Source of the DNA: S012-113 sp965368405
Lineage (GTDB): Bacteria; Bacteroidota; Bacteroidia; Cytophagales; Cyclobacteriaceae
Length of the DNA: 26,788 nucleotides
NCBI GenBank assembly: GCA_965368405.1
Contig: CBDUMS010000050.1
Span: 1-26,788, forward strand
Direction of reading: 5' to 3'
Part shown: piece after piece, positions 8,006 to 15,869 of the stretch
How positions within the stretch are numbered: position 1 is the first letter of the stretch
Layout of the letters: each line of letters starts with the position of its first letter
Notes under the pieces: model-generated
The model's database searches: none
Told to the model about the DNA's origin: nothing
The model's input: the letters and a program-made list of their open reading frames with translations, nothing else
Made by a program: the position numbers and the translations under genes

Positions 8006-11000
8006 TTAAGCGGTCATGTGACGAATTACCGATTGAGCAAAGAGTAAGTTGTCAGATAATAGCTCATAATATCGGTCCTTACTTATCAAATAAAGTTGTG
8101 TTTCTTCCAATGCTACAATTATATGAGAAGCACTATCTTCCTGATTATCAAACTTTTCACCTACAAACTTCTTAGCCTCAAGTGTTCTTACCTGTTCACC
8201 ATCTTGATATAAATTACCATTCCCCGAGCGAACGATAATAAAATATTTAGCGTACTCTCCACCAAGATTTAAGGTCTCTCCCTCCAACAATCTATGGATG
8301 ATAATATCATCGGAAAGGTAGGATAATAATAGTCCTGATATTTGATTAAACACCTTCATAGACTGTAAGAATCTCACTTTCTCGAAGATTAGATTTCCAT
8401 CTCCGATTTCTTCTGACGCGTTGAGAATTAATGCGTCCATCTCCTGTTTCGTTTCTGGACCAAGCCTACTAATATGCTCAAAATACAATTTCGGATCGAT
8501 GGTATGTAAGCCCCATGCAGCCATTTCACGAACCATTTGATCTGGATTAAAGAGGTTTGCAATTAGATCATATTTGAAATCTGCTATTTTTAAACGTCCG
8601 ATTTGGTATAGAGCACATGCTTTAGTCCAACGATTACTCTGCGTAAAGTCTCGGTTGATCAAAAATTTAAGCGTTAGTTGCGTTGAAAGTTTTGTTCGAG
8701 GATAATAAACTTGAAGCTTCCTTATTTTTTCCAAATCCGAGATTTCATCCAGAATAGGTATGATTTTCATCTTTAGGTCTTCTGCTAATAATACATCGAG
8801 TAATTCGATGGCGTAGGTAATACCTTCATTCGTACCACTCTCAAGATTCTGCTTAATCAAATAGATTGATTTCGCATCGTATAGCATAGACAACAGGGTG
8901 TATATATGCCAAATATCATGGGTATTCTCCTCTTTAATAGCCTGCTTAAGCTGCCTATAGCTTCTATTATCCGGCACTTCTGTATACGCGGCAATATTCC
9001 ATGCGATATCACTAATATTCCCTTCAATGGCAAACTTTATTCTTGTTATCTGAGTTAAACTGGCTTTAAATCCGGTCTCACTTAATGACTCCAAAACCTG
9101 TGAACTGATCAATCGGTCAGGATAGTCAATCTTATTCCACAGCATCTCCTGAGCTGTTTTTCCTCCGATTCTGCCCACTATTTGTACAATCCGCAGCATT
9201 GTTTGATTATCCTGACCAGCCTTATAAAAGGCGTTATCAAGAACAGGAAGTGCTTCACGACCAATTACAAATAGCGCACTTTTTGCTAAGTTAGAGTATG
9301 AAGTATTGGAGAGGTTCGATATAAGCCCGTTAATTATTTCTGGATTATTGCGTTTTGTTGCCGCGGTGATAGCTGCAATCCGCACATTACGATCGATATC
9401 CTGAAGAAGTTCTATGAGGTATGACAAGGTATCAGCACCCGTCAAATTACCAATAAGTTCTGAACCGTATTGTCGGTCTTGGGCGTCTTCGGATCGACAT
9501 AAATAAGCAAGTCGCCTTTTTGACACCTCCCCTTTTCGCAATAGATAGTCTATATCAGTTCGTGAAAGCTGGATTCGGTTTTCCTTGCCTTCATCCGTGG
9601 TTGCAGATAAAATGTAACGATCAGAAACCGAAACACCTCTAACGGCATTCATAGTGTGCTGCGCAAAATCTCTAACAGCCTGGTTGTCGTGGCGCATCAA
9701 GGTGTTAATAGATGGAGCAACATAGACTGGATTGATCTTCTCCAATAGTTTAAAAGAGAACAACGCCGTTTCTGGCTTTTCATGATTCAGATTATGCTGA
9801 ATACTCGTTATAACAGCATCTTGAACCAGGTCCATCTCATCAACCGAAATATCCTGATTCTCGAGTTTATCGCGAATTCTATTTCGATATTCAGCGTAAA
9901 GCTGGCCCGCCAGGTAAATCCAGCCAGCGATCACGAAGATTAGAATATAGTAATAATGAATTATATCAAAGAAGGTAAGTAGGCCCAGCGCGATAATCAA
10001 TCCACCTACAATTACTTTGGCTGACTCTACCACAACTCCTTCAATTTTTGCTTGGATATCAAACCTAATCTTATTGTCTAGGGTCATGAAATAAAGCTTA
10101 AAAGCAGGGTTTTCGAGGGCATCGCGCAGGAATGTAATAAAGAGCTTACTGAGTGCCACGAATAAAAAGAACAGCACAAAAGTGCCATTCAAATCGCTTT
10201 GGCCGGCTAGGTTCCCCACCACTATCACGGCAATGGTTAATATGCCAAGGATAACGGGAAGTATAGTTAATGCAACGCGTAGTCCATATTCAGCAATGAT
10301 ACGATCGTTGAAGAAAGTCTGAAAAATAAAACTTAGAATAAGAATGGTGCCACTAAACCAGCCCAAAAACTGTCTTAAACTATCCTCTTCCTCAATTGGG
10401 TATTGCCTCGAAAGAGCTGCCAGGTAACTATTTTCCACAAGCAAGTAAGCGAAAATCGAAAAGGATATAAAAACGGCCAGCAGAACAACATACTTACTGC
10501 CGAGCATGTCTTTAAGTTTAACATGAGTCGATTGCTGATAACCAGCAGTGGCCTGACCCAGTTTATATTTATTTACAATAACCAGTAAAAAACCCATCGC
10601 TCCTAATACCGCTAAAGCACTTACAATAAGCAAATTGTATGTTTCAAGGGCCCCAACCCCTAAACCAATGGTAAAGAATGTTAAAATAGCAGCAAGGAGT
10701 TGCCCTGTATCGATACCTCCAATAATTCGTTTAGACTGCCTGAGGTCGAATAACCTACCAAAAACGCCCCAAAAACCTAATAAGAAAACGGCGACTACAG
10801 GCCCGAGAAAGGCAAATTGAATAAAAGATAGTATTTTGATGTATTCCTGAGGTAAAAACCTGAATAATAAATAAAAAGTTACTACCGTAATAAATATCAG
10901 GAAGAGATTGATTACCGAAAATATTCCAAAGGAAATTTTATTCTGGAAGTAGGCGAATAGCGCTGTACTTATTACCCCTAAAATTGCTGCAGCGAAAAGA

Positions 11001-11182
11001 CCTTGCCGAATTACTTCTGCACTATCTTCCTCTGAGCCCGCCTGGGTAATAAGCTGTGTTTCGCTTACCAGCTGAAAGGTTGCTAAAAAAATACCCATGA
11101 AGAATCCAAATCCCAGGAGAAGCAAAGCTCGCTCTTGTTCATCTTCTCGAACATTCAGGGCTGCATAGATCAGTTTTAACAT
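8006..11182 (-). CDS. NTT/MFS-like transporter fused to HEAT repeats and a cyclic-nucleotide-binding-like domain
   Basis: This 1058-residue fusion starts at ATG. Residues 1-435 form about 12 membrane helices resembling the ATP/ADP translocase (NTT) branch of the MFS superfamily. The segment FWGVFGRLFDLRQSKRIIGG (137-156), followed by a glycine-rich helix, matches the NTT layout. Residues about 455-905 are helical HEAT-like repeats (for example DIDRNVRIAAITAATKRNNPEI). Residues about 955-1058 look like a CAP-type cyclic-nucleotide-binding fold (YFIIVRSGNGNLYQDGEQV, then KKFVGEKF, then ALEETQLYLISKDRYYELL). NTT proteins with HEAT and cNMP-like extensions are known from free-living bacteria, but their substrates are mostly not established. 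The phosphate-binding cassette has GE but lacks the usual Arg, reading SASH instead of a PRSA-like motif, so canonical cAMP binding is doubtful. It sits between the ompH-like gene and the STAND operon with gaps of 79 and 133 bases. Confidence 0.8.
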   Translation of the reverse strand: MLKLIYAALNVREDEQERALLLLGFGFFMGIFLATFQLVSETQLITQAGSEEDSAEVIRQGLFAAAILGVISTALFAYFQNKISFGIFSVINLFLIFITVVTFYLLFRFLPQEYIKILSFIQFAFLGPVVAVFLLGFWGVFGRLFDLRQSKRIIGGIDTGQLLAAILTFFTIGLGVGALETYNLLIVSALAVLGAMGFLLVIVNKYKLGQATAGYQQSTHVKLKDMLGSKYVVLLAVFISFSIFAYLLVENSYLAALSRQYPIEEEDSLRQFLGWFSGTILILSFIFQTFFNDRIIAEYGLRVALTILPVILGILTIAVIVVGNLAGQSDLNGTFVLFFLFVALSKLFITFLRDALENPAFKLYFMTLDNKIRFDIQAKIEGVVVESAKVIVGGLIIALGLLTFFDIIHYYYILIFVIAGWIYLAGQLYAEYRNRIRDKLENQDISVDEMDLVQDAVITSIQHNLNHEKPETALFSFKLLEKINPVYVAPSINTLMRHDNQAVRDFAQHTMNAVRGVSVSDRYILSATTDEGKENRIQLSRTDIDYLLRKGEVSKRRLAYLCRSEDAQDRQYGSELIGNLTGADTLSYLIELLQDIDRNVRIAAITAATKRNNPEIINGLISNLSNTSYSNLAKSALFVIGREALPVLDNAFYKAGQDNQTMLRIVQIVGRIGGKTAQEMLWNKIDYPDRLISSQVLESLSETGFKASLTQITRIKFAIEGNISDIAWNIAAYTEVPDNRSYRQLKQAIKEENTHDIWHIYTLLSMLYDAKSIYLIKQNLESGTNEGITYAIELLDVLLAEDLKMKIIPILDEISDLEKIRKLQVYYPRTKLSTQLTLKFLINRDFTQSNRWTKACALYQIGRLKIADFKYDLIANLFNPDQMVREMAAWGLHTIDPKLYFEHISRLGPETKQEMDALILNASEEIGDGNLIFEKVRFLQSMKVFNQISGLLLSYLSDDIIIHRLLEGETLNLGGEYAKYFIIVRSGNGNLYQDGEQVRTLEAKKFVGEKFDNQEDSASHIIVALEETQLYLISKDRYYELLSDNLLFAQSVIRHMTA

Positions 11183-11261
11183 TCTGTAATGAACATTATA
11201 AACCTAAATAAACTAATGATTGGCCACTATAACAAATAATCAACCTATTATATTAAGCGAT

Positions 11262-11882
11262 CTACTTTGCACTGGTAGAATCTGATGGTGTAGTGTTATT
11301 ACCTTGCGCATACTCCAGATTTAAGGCCTCTATAACCTGATCTGTAATATCGAGCGCGTCATTTGCATAGAGTAAGCCACTACCGGCCGTATAGGTAAAT
11401 ACGATTTGTAGATTATTTTCCTCACCATACTCTTTAAGGTAATTCGAGAGATTTTCGTAAAGTTTTTGAGTGATAGCTGCTTCTTCTTGCATTAATTCCT
11501 GAGAAATAGACTCCTGATATTGCCCCAGGCTCTGCCTTCTCTGCATAAGGTTCTCCTCAACCGCTCGTGCTTGAGGTACTGTCATATTCGTATAGGTTCG
11601 CTGAAAATCTTCTAATTGCTTCTGTAAAGCTTCGGCTCGTCGAATATACTCCGTCTGAAGTTTATCTTGCTTTTGCGCTAAGGCAGTAGCCACTTCTTCA
11701 TAGTAGTTATAATTGGCCAACAGGCTGTCTGAGTTAACATACGCTAGGTTACCGCTATATATTTCGGAGCTCCCTGGATTGTCAACTGTATTACTATCGT
11801 TTGACTCTGTAAATTCATCAATATATAAATAACCAACAGCAATTACCAATACAATATTGAGAACAAGAGATAGATTTTTCAC
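11262..11882 (-). CDS. OmpH/Skp-family periplasmic chaperone
   Basis: This 206-residue protein starts at GTG. An N-terminal hydrophobic helix (about residues 4-21) acts as signal or membrane anchor. After an acidic, Ser/Asn-rich linker, the OmpH core begins at LAYVNSDSLLANY (about 47-59). It continues as a long coiled coil rich in Gln, Glu and Lys (about 65-150), the tentacle region of Skp trimers, and closes with NLQIVFTYTAGSGLLYANDALDITDQVIEALN, a strand-helix end typical of the family (quoted here as separate motifs NLQIVF, GLLYA and DITDQVIEALN). Skp/OmpH proteins hold unfolded outer-membrane proteins in the periplasm on the way to BAM. The C-terminal tail is Asn/Thr/Ser-rich. The neighbour on the same strand is the carbonic-anhydrase-like gene, 77 bases upstream. 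Confidence 0.85.
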   Translation of the reverse strand: MKNLSLVLNIVLVIAVGYLYIDEFTESNDSNTVDNPGSSEIYSGNLAYVNSDSLLANYNYYEEVATALAQKQDKLQTEYIRRAEALQKQLEDFQRTYTNMTVPQARAVEENLMQRRQSLGQYQESISQELMQEEAAITQKLYENLSNYLKEYGEENNLQIVFTYTAGSGLLYANDALDITDQVIEALNLEYAQGNNTTPSDSTSAK

Positions 11883-11959
11883 TTCAGTAAGTTTAAATTA
11901 ACAAAGCGACAAAGAAACACTATTAAAGCCGATTCACCAATTATCCTGAAATCAGAAAA

Positions 11960-12475
11960 TTATTCATTTCTGAACCAGTCTGCGTACATAATATAATTTT
12001 TCGCCGTTCTTGCAAATACATCGCTCCGCTTTGAATCTACAGTTTTTACTTTTTTTGCTGGAACACCCGCATAAATAGAGTTTTCTTCGACAATTGTTCC
12101 CTCCAATACAACGGCTCCGGCCGCAATGATCGATCCCGATTTAATAATTGCGTGGTCCATAACAATTGCTCCCATACCTATTAATACATCGTCTTTTAGC
12201 GTACATCCATGTACAATTGCGTTATGGCCAATACTTACGTTACTACCGATAATCGTTGCTGCTGTTTTATAGGTGCAATGAATAACAGCACCATCTTGAA
12301 TGTTGGTATTATCACCAATTTCAATCGAATTTACATCTCCCCGCACAACGGCGTTAAACCAAACACTGCAGTTTTTGCCCATGTGTACTTCACCGACTAT
12401 CGTTGCATTCTCAGCAAAAAAACAACCCTCTCCATACACTGGTGACTTACCTTTAACTTCTCTTATTAGTGCCAT
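11960..12475 (-). CDS. Gamma-carbonic-anhydrase-like hexapeptide-repeat protein (YrdA/PaaY type)
   Basis: This 171-residue protein starts at ATG and is of normal length for the family. From about residue 20 it shows successive hexapeptide repeats ([LIV]-G-x4) that form a left-handed beta helix, ending in a C-terminal helix (about 145-170). The three histidines that bind metal in gamma carbonic anhydrases are at expected places: His66 (AVIHCTY), His84 and His89 (IGHNAIVHGC). Members form trimers with a metal at each subunit interface. Some hydrate CO2, while others have no shown activity, so the substrate is left open. It is divergent from miaB across a 117-base region. Confidence 0.85.
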   Translation of the reverse strand: MALIREVKGKSPVYGEGCFFAENATIVGEVHMGKNCSVWFNAVVRGDVNSIEIGDNTNIQDGAVIHCTYKTAATIIGSNVSIGHNAIVHGCTLKDDVLIGMGAIVMDHAIIKSGSIIAAGAVVLEGTIVEENSIYAGVPAKKVKTVDSKRSDVFARTAKNYIMYADWFRNE

Positions 12476-12518
12476 AAACCAATTTTTATAAAATATTTCT
12501 CTTATTAAGACGTCAATA

Positions 12519-12544
12519 GTCAGAAAAGTACTGACATAATGTCA
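12519..12544. promoter_or_regulatory. Palindromic operator-like element before miaB
   Basis: A perfect 13-base palindrome, TGACATAATGTCA, lies at 12532-12544. It overlaps a second inverted repeat, GTCAG-N7-CTGAC (12519-12535), giving three TGAC/GTCA half-sites in 26 bases. The palindrome ends 20 bases before the -7 element of the miaB promoter, so it occupies the -33 position. It could bind a repressor or activator, or be recognised by a particular sigma factor. The bound protein is unknown. Confidence 0.45.
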
Positions 12545-12564
12545 TAAAGTGCGGCAGATTATTT

Positions 12565-12572
12565 TATCTTTG
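12565..12572 (+). promoter_or_regulatory. Promoter -7 element of the miaB operon
   Basis: TATCTTTG matches the Bacteroidota primary-sigma -7 consensus TAnnTTTG exactly and lies 20 bases before the GTG start of miaB. No TTG-type -33 element stands at the normal distance; that position is taken by the palindrome at 12532-12544. Confidence 0.6.
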
Positions 12573-12592
12573 CCGTCCAAAAATAGAAATAA

Positions 12593-14053
12593 GTGGGAGA
12601 TTTGATAAAAGACATAGAGATAATTAAAGATCGGGAAGTGAACGAGGCAGAAGTTGAAATGATCAAAGATGCATCTATCTCGAATGGCAAAAAATTGTAC
12701 ATAGAGAGTTATGGCTGTCAGATGAATTTTTCGGATAGCGAAATAGTCTCTTCTATTCTAACAGATAAGGGTTATCAGTCGACCAATAATTTTGAAGAAG
12801 CAGATGTAATTTTGGTTAATACCTGCTCCATACGTGAAAAGGCAGAACAAACCGTCCGCAATAGGTTAAAGCAGTTCAATACTGTTAAAAAACACAATCC
12901 AGAAGTTGTGGTGGGAGTTTTAGGTTGCATGGCCGAAAGGTTAAAGGAACAGCTCTTAGAAGAAGAAAAAATTGTTGATCTTGTTGCAGGCCCGGATTCC
13001 TATAGAGACCTTCCTGATTTGGTAGATCAGGTTGATTCTGGCCAAAAAGCAGTAAACACTTTTCTTTCTCGTGAGGAAACTTACGCAGACATTAGCCCGG
13101 TTAGATTAAATTCTAATGGAGTGACCGCCTTTATTTCGATAATGCGTGGTTGTGACAATATGTGCTCCTTCTGTGTGGTGCCGTTTACACGTGGCAGAGA
13201 ACGTAGTCGCGACCCTTACTCGATTATTAAAGAAGCCGAAGAATTATTTAACCAAGGCTACAGAGAAGTTACCTTGCTCGGCCAAAATGTCGATTCGTAC
13301 AAATGGTCTCCTGATTCGAGTCTAAAAGGAAAGGCACAAATAGAAAAAGCGCAGACAGCAGAGTACATTAATTTCTCTCAGTTGCTTGAACTGACAGCAA
13401 AAGTAAATCCTGACTTGCGGGTTAGGTTTTCGACATCACATCCTAAGGATATCACTGATGAGGTACTCCATGTGATGAAAAAATACGACAACATTTGTAA
13501 GTACATTCATTTACCAGCACAGTCGGGAAATAGCAGAGTTTTATCGCTAATGAATAGAACCTACTCGAGAGAATGGTATATTAATCGTGTAGACGCAATT
13601 CGGGAAATCTTGGGTGAAGAATGTGGAATTTCTTCGGATATGATAACAGGATTTTGCTCTGAAACCGAGTCCGAACATAAGGACACGCTTACTTTAATGG
13701 ACTATGTGCAATACGATTTCTCTTATATGTTCTTTTATTCTGAACGACCGGGAACACTTGCCGCAAAGAAATATGAAGACGACATTCCTTTAGAAATTAA
13801 AAAACGCCGGCTAAGCGAGGTGATTGCTAAGCAACAGGAAATATCGTTAAGAAGAAATAAGCTTGACCTGGGTAAGGTTCATCAAATCTTAATTGAAGGC
13901 TATTCTAAGAGATCGAAGGAGCATTTACAAGGCAGAAATAGTGCTAATAAAGTTGTTGTCTTCCCGGCTGGAAATCACAAACCGGGTGATTATGTAAATG
14001 TTAAGGTCGAGAATTGTACTGCTGCAACACTTACGGGCAATGTAATCGATTAA
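12593..14053 (+). CDS. miaB: tRNA-2-methylthio-N6-dimethylallyladenosine synthase MiaB
   Basis: MiaB is a radical-SAM enzyme that adds a methylthio group to i6A37 of tRNAs reading UNN codons. All parts are present in 486 residues. The N-terminal UPF0004 domain has its three cluster cysteines at Cys42 (SYGCQMN), Cys78 (NTCSIR) and Cys112 (LGCMAE). The radical-SAM motif CxxxCxxC is at 187-194 (RGCDNMCSFCVVPFTRG). A C-terminal TRAM domain (about 425-486) ends with TAATLTGNV. The start is uncertain: GTG at 12593 is the longest, TTG at 12599 would give an N-terminus starting MIKDIEI, and the first ATG (12659) still leaves the catalytic core intact. It begins the run miaB - sigma-54 activator - lptE - TPR - secG, with only 3 bases between its stop and the next start. 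Confidence 0.95.
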   Translation: MGDLIKDIEIIKDREVNEAEVEMIKDASISNGKKLYIESYGCQMNFSDSEIVSSILTDKGYQSTNNFEEADVILVNTCSIREKAEQTVRNRLKQFNTVKKHNPEVVVGVLGCMAERLKEQLLEEEKIVDLVAGPDSYRDLPDLVDQVDSGQKAVNTFLSREETYADISPVRLNSNGVTAFISIMRGCDNMCSFCVVPFTRGRERSRDPYSIIKEAEELFNQGYREVTLLGQNVDSYKWSPDSSLKGKAQIEKAQTAEYINFSQLLELTAKVNPDLRVRFSTSHPKDITDEVLHVMKKYDNICKYIHLPAQSGNSRVLSLMNRTYSREWYINRVDAIREILGEECGISSDMITGFCSETESEHKDTLTLMDYVQYDFSYMFFYSERPGTLAAKKYEDDIPLEIKKRRLSEVIAKQQEISLRRNKLDLGKVHQILIEGYSKRSKEHLQGRNSANKVVVFPAGNHKPGDYVNVKVENCTAATLTGNVID

Positions 14054-14056
14054 ATT

Positions 14057-15325
14057 ATGAACGAAGCTGAAGTTTTACGGGTTAAACAAAGGTTTGGAAT
14101 AATTGGCAATTCTCCCTTACTCAACCATGCCATAAATGTAGCCATTCAGGTTGCACCGACTGATATGACTGTTCTCATTACAGGAGAATCAGGTAGTGGT
14201 AAGGAGTCTTTTTCAAAGATTATCCATCAACTAAGTGCACGTAAACACGGCCCTTTTATCGCGGTTAACTGTGGCGCGATTCCAGAAGGCACCATCGATT
14301 CCGAACTTTTTGGCCATGAAAAAGGGTCTTTCACCGGAGCCCAAGATATGCGTAAAGGTTATTTCGAGGTTACCGATAAGGGCACCATTTTTCTTGATGA
14401 GGTTGCAGAGTTACCCCTTAACACCCAAGCAAGATTACTCAGAGTTTTAGAGCAGGGTGAATTTTTAAAAGTTGGGTCTTCGAAAGTTCAAAAGACCAAT
14501 GTACGCGTAGTAACCGCTACTAATGTTGCTTTAGAAGAAGCAATAAATAAGGGTAAGTTCAGAACAGACTTGTACTATCGGTTAAATACAGTTCCTATAT
14601 ATGTGCCGCCATTAAGACAGCGTGGAACCGACATACCTTTAATCTTTAGAAAGTTTGCTGTTGATTTTAGTGATACTTATAAGAGCAAGCCAGTGCAGCT
14701 TACCGAAGATGCGAAAGAATTACTGATGAAATTTGATTTTCCGGGTAATATCAGACAACTGAAAAACATTGTCGAACAGATTTCGGTCTTGGAAATGGAC
14801 AAAGAGATTGATTCGGAAATATTATCTAAGTACTTGCCTGCTCCATCTGAATCTCGTTTTCCCATCCTATATCAGAATGAAAAAGATGAACAACTTTCGG
14901 AGCGAGAAATACTTTATAAAGTATTATTTGATCTCAAGAGCGACGTTGTCGATCTCAAAAAGTTGGTCCATGATATATTAACGCATGAAGATCGCCCCGA
15001 CATAGAGAAACCAGTAATTGAAGATTATGGTCATCTGCTTAAATCAAGAAAAGAAGATGTTGAGCCAGTTTATGAAGAAGAGACTAAGCCTAGAATTCTA
15101 GACATCAATAAGGCAGAAACTGCCGACTATTCCTTAGATCGCGTTGAAGATATTAGCCATGAATATGAAGATGACGACTCCCTTTCAATTGAGAAAAAAG
15201 AAAAAGAGCTGATTATCAAGGCTTTAAGAAAAAATAGCAATAAGCGCAAATATGCGGCACAAGATTTGGGGATATCGGAACGAACACTTTATCGAAAAAT
15301 AAAGCAGTATGAAATTGATGATTAA
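14057..15325 (+). CDS. Sigma-54-dependent transcriptional activator without receiver domain
   Basis: This 422-residue bacterial enhancer-binding protein works with RpoN. The AAA+ domain starts almost at the N-terminus (about residue 13). It has Walker A GESGSGKE (43-50), the sigma-54 contact loop GSFTGA (90-95, a Ser for Ala variant of GAFTGA) and Walker B GTIFLDEVAEL (109-119), with an arginine-finger region near RVVTATN and RTDLYYRLN. A long acidic linker (about 265-380) follows, then a Fis-type helix-turn-helix at about 385-420 (RKYAAQDLGISERTLYRKI). No receiver, GAF or PAS domain precedes the AAA+ module, so activity must be controlled by expression, by another protein or by the linker. 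The gene follows miaB by 3 bases and overlaps lptE by 17 bases. The tie to lptE suggests, but does not prove, a role in envelope homeostasis. Confidence 0.9.
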   Translation: MNEAEVLRVKQRFGIIGNSPLLNHAINVAIQVAPTDMTVLITGESGSGKESFSKIIHQLSARKHGPFIAVNCGAIPEGTIDSELFGHEKGSFTGAQDMRKGYFEVTDKGTIFLDEVAELPLNTQARLLRVLEQGEFLKVGSSKVQKTNVRVVTATNVALEEAINKGKFRTDLYYRLNTVPIYVPPLRQRGTDIPLIFRKFAVDFSDTYKSKPVQLTEDAKELLMKFDFPGNIRQLKNIVEQISVLEMDKEIDSEILSKYLPAPSESRFPILYQNEKDEQLSEREILYKVLFDLKSDVVDLKKLVHDILTHEDRPDIEKPVIEDYGHLLKSRKEDVEPVYEEETKPRILDINKAETADYSLDRVEDISHEYEDDDSLSIEKKEKELIIKALRKNSNKRKYAAQDLGISERTLYRKIKQYEIDD

Positions 15326-15830
15326 ACAAGCTTGGGCCCTACTCCTCTTAATGTTGATATCGCAGTCCTGTGGCGTATATAGTTTTACAGGAACTACCAT
15401 TACTGCGGAAACTATTTCCATTGGAACCTTCTTTAATGATGCCAGCAATGGCCCGCCTAACTTGGGTATAACCTTCACCGATGAATTAAGGGATTATTTT
15501 CAGCAGAACACCAGTTTGTCACAGGTAGCAGATGGTGGAGAACTTCAAATGGAAGGCAATGTCGTTAGCTATAGATTAACTCCTGTCGCGCCTTCAGCAG
15601 CACAATCAGACCAAACCAGAGATGTTGCCAACCTCACGCGATTAACAATTACTGTTAATGTAGAGTATGTGAATCTTGAAAATGAGGATTTTAGTTTTAA
15701 AAAATCTTTCTCTCAGTTTGCCGACTTTGATAGTGACCTAGGGCTTGAAGCAGTTGAAAATCAACTTATCGAAGAGATTTTTGAGTTAATTATCCTCGAC
15801 ATATTTAACGCCTCGGTTGCGAATTGGTAA
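15309..15830 (+). CDS. lptE: LPS assembly lipoprotein LptE
   Basis: This 173-residue protein has an N-terminal signal (about 8-17 hydrophobic) ending in Cys21 (SQSCG), the presumed lipidation site. The mature part is the LptE/LptE-like fold of Bacteroidota: GVYSFTGTTI, AETISIGTFFNDA, LRDYFQQNTSL, GELQMEGNVVSYRLTP, and a conserved C-terminal stretch (SQFADFDS, then a helix to the end). LptE plugs the LptD barrel that places lipopolysaccharide in the outer leaflet of the outer membrane. The start ATG at 15309 overlaps the activator gene by 17 bases. An in-frame ATG at 15318 would shorten the overlap to 8. The Bacteroidota LptE family is divergent, so the call rests on fold-like motifs plus the typical gene order. 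Confidence 0.82.
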   Translation: MKLMIKQAWALLLLMLISQSCGVYSFTGTTITAETISIGTFFNDASNGPPNLGITFTDELRDYFQQNTSLSQVADGGELQMEGNVVSYRLTPVAPSAAQSDQTRDVANLTRLTITVNVEYVNLENEDFSFKKSFSQFADFDSDLGLEAVENQLIEEIFELIILDIFNASVANW

Positions 15831-15869
15831 AATTTCCATAGTTTTACCATCCACTTATTACGTTTTGGA

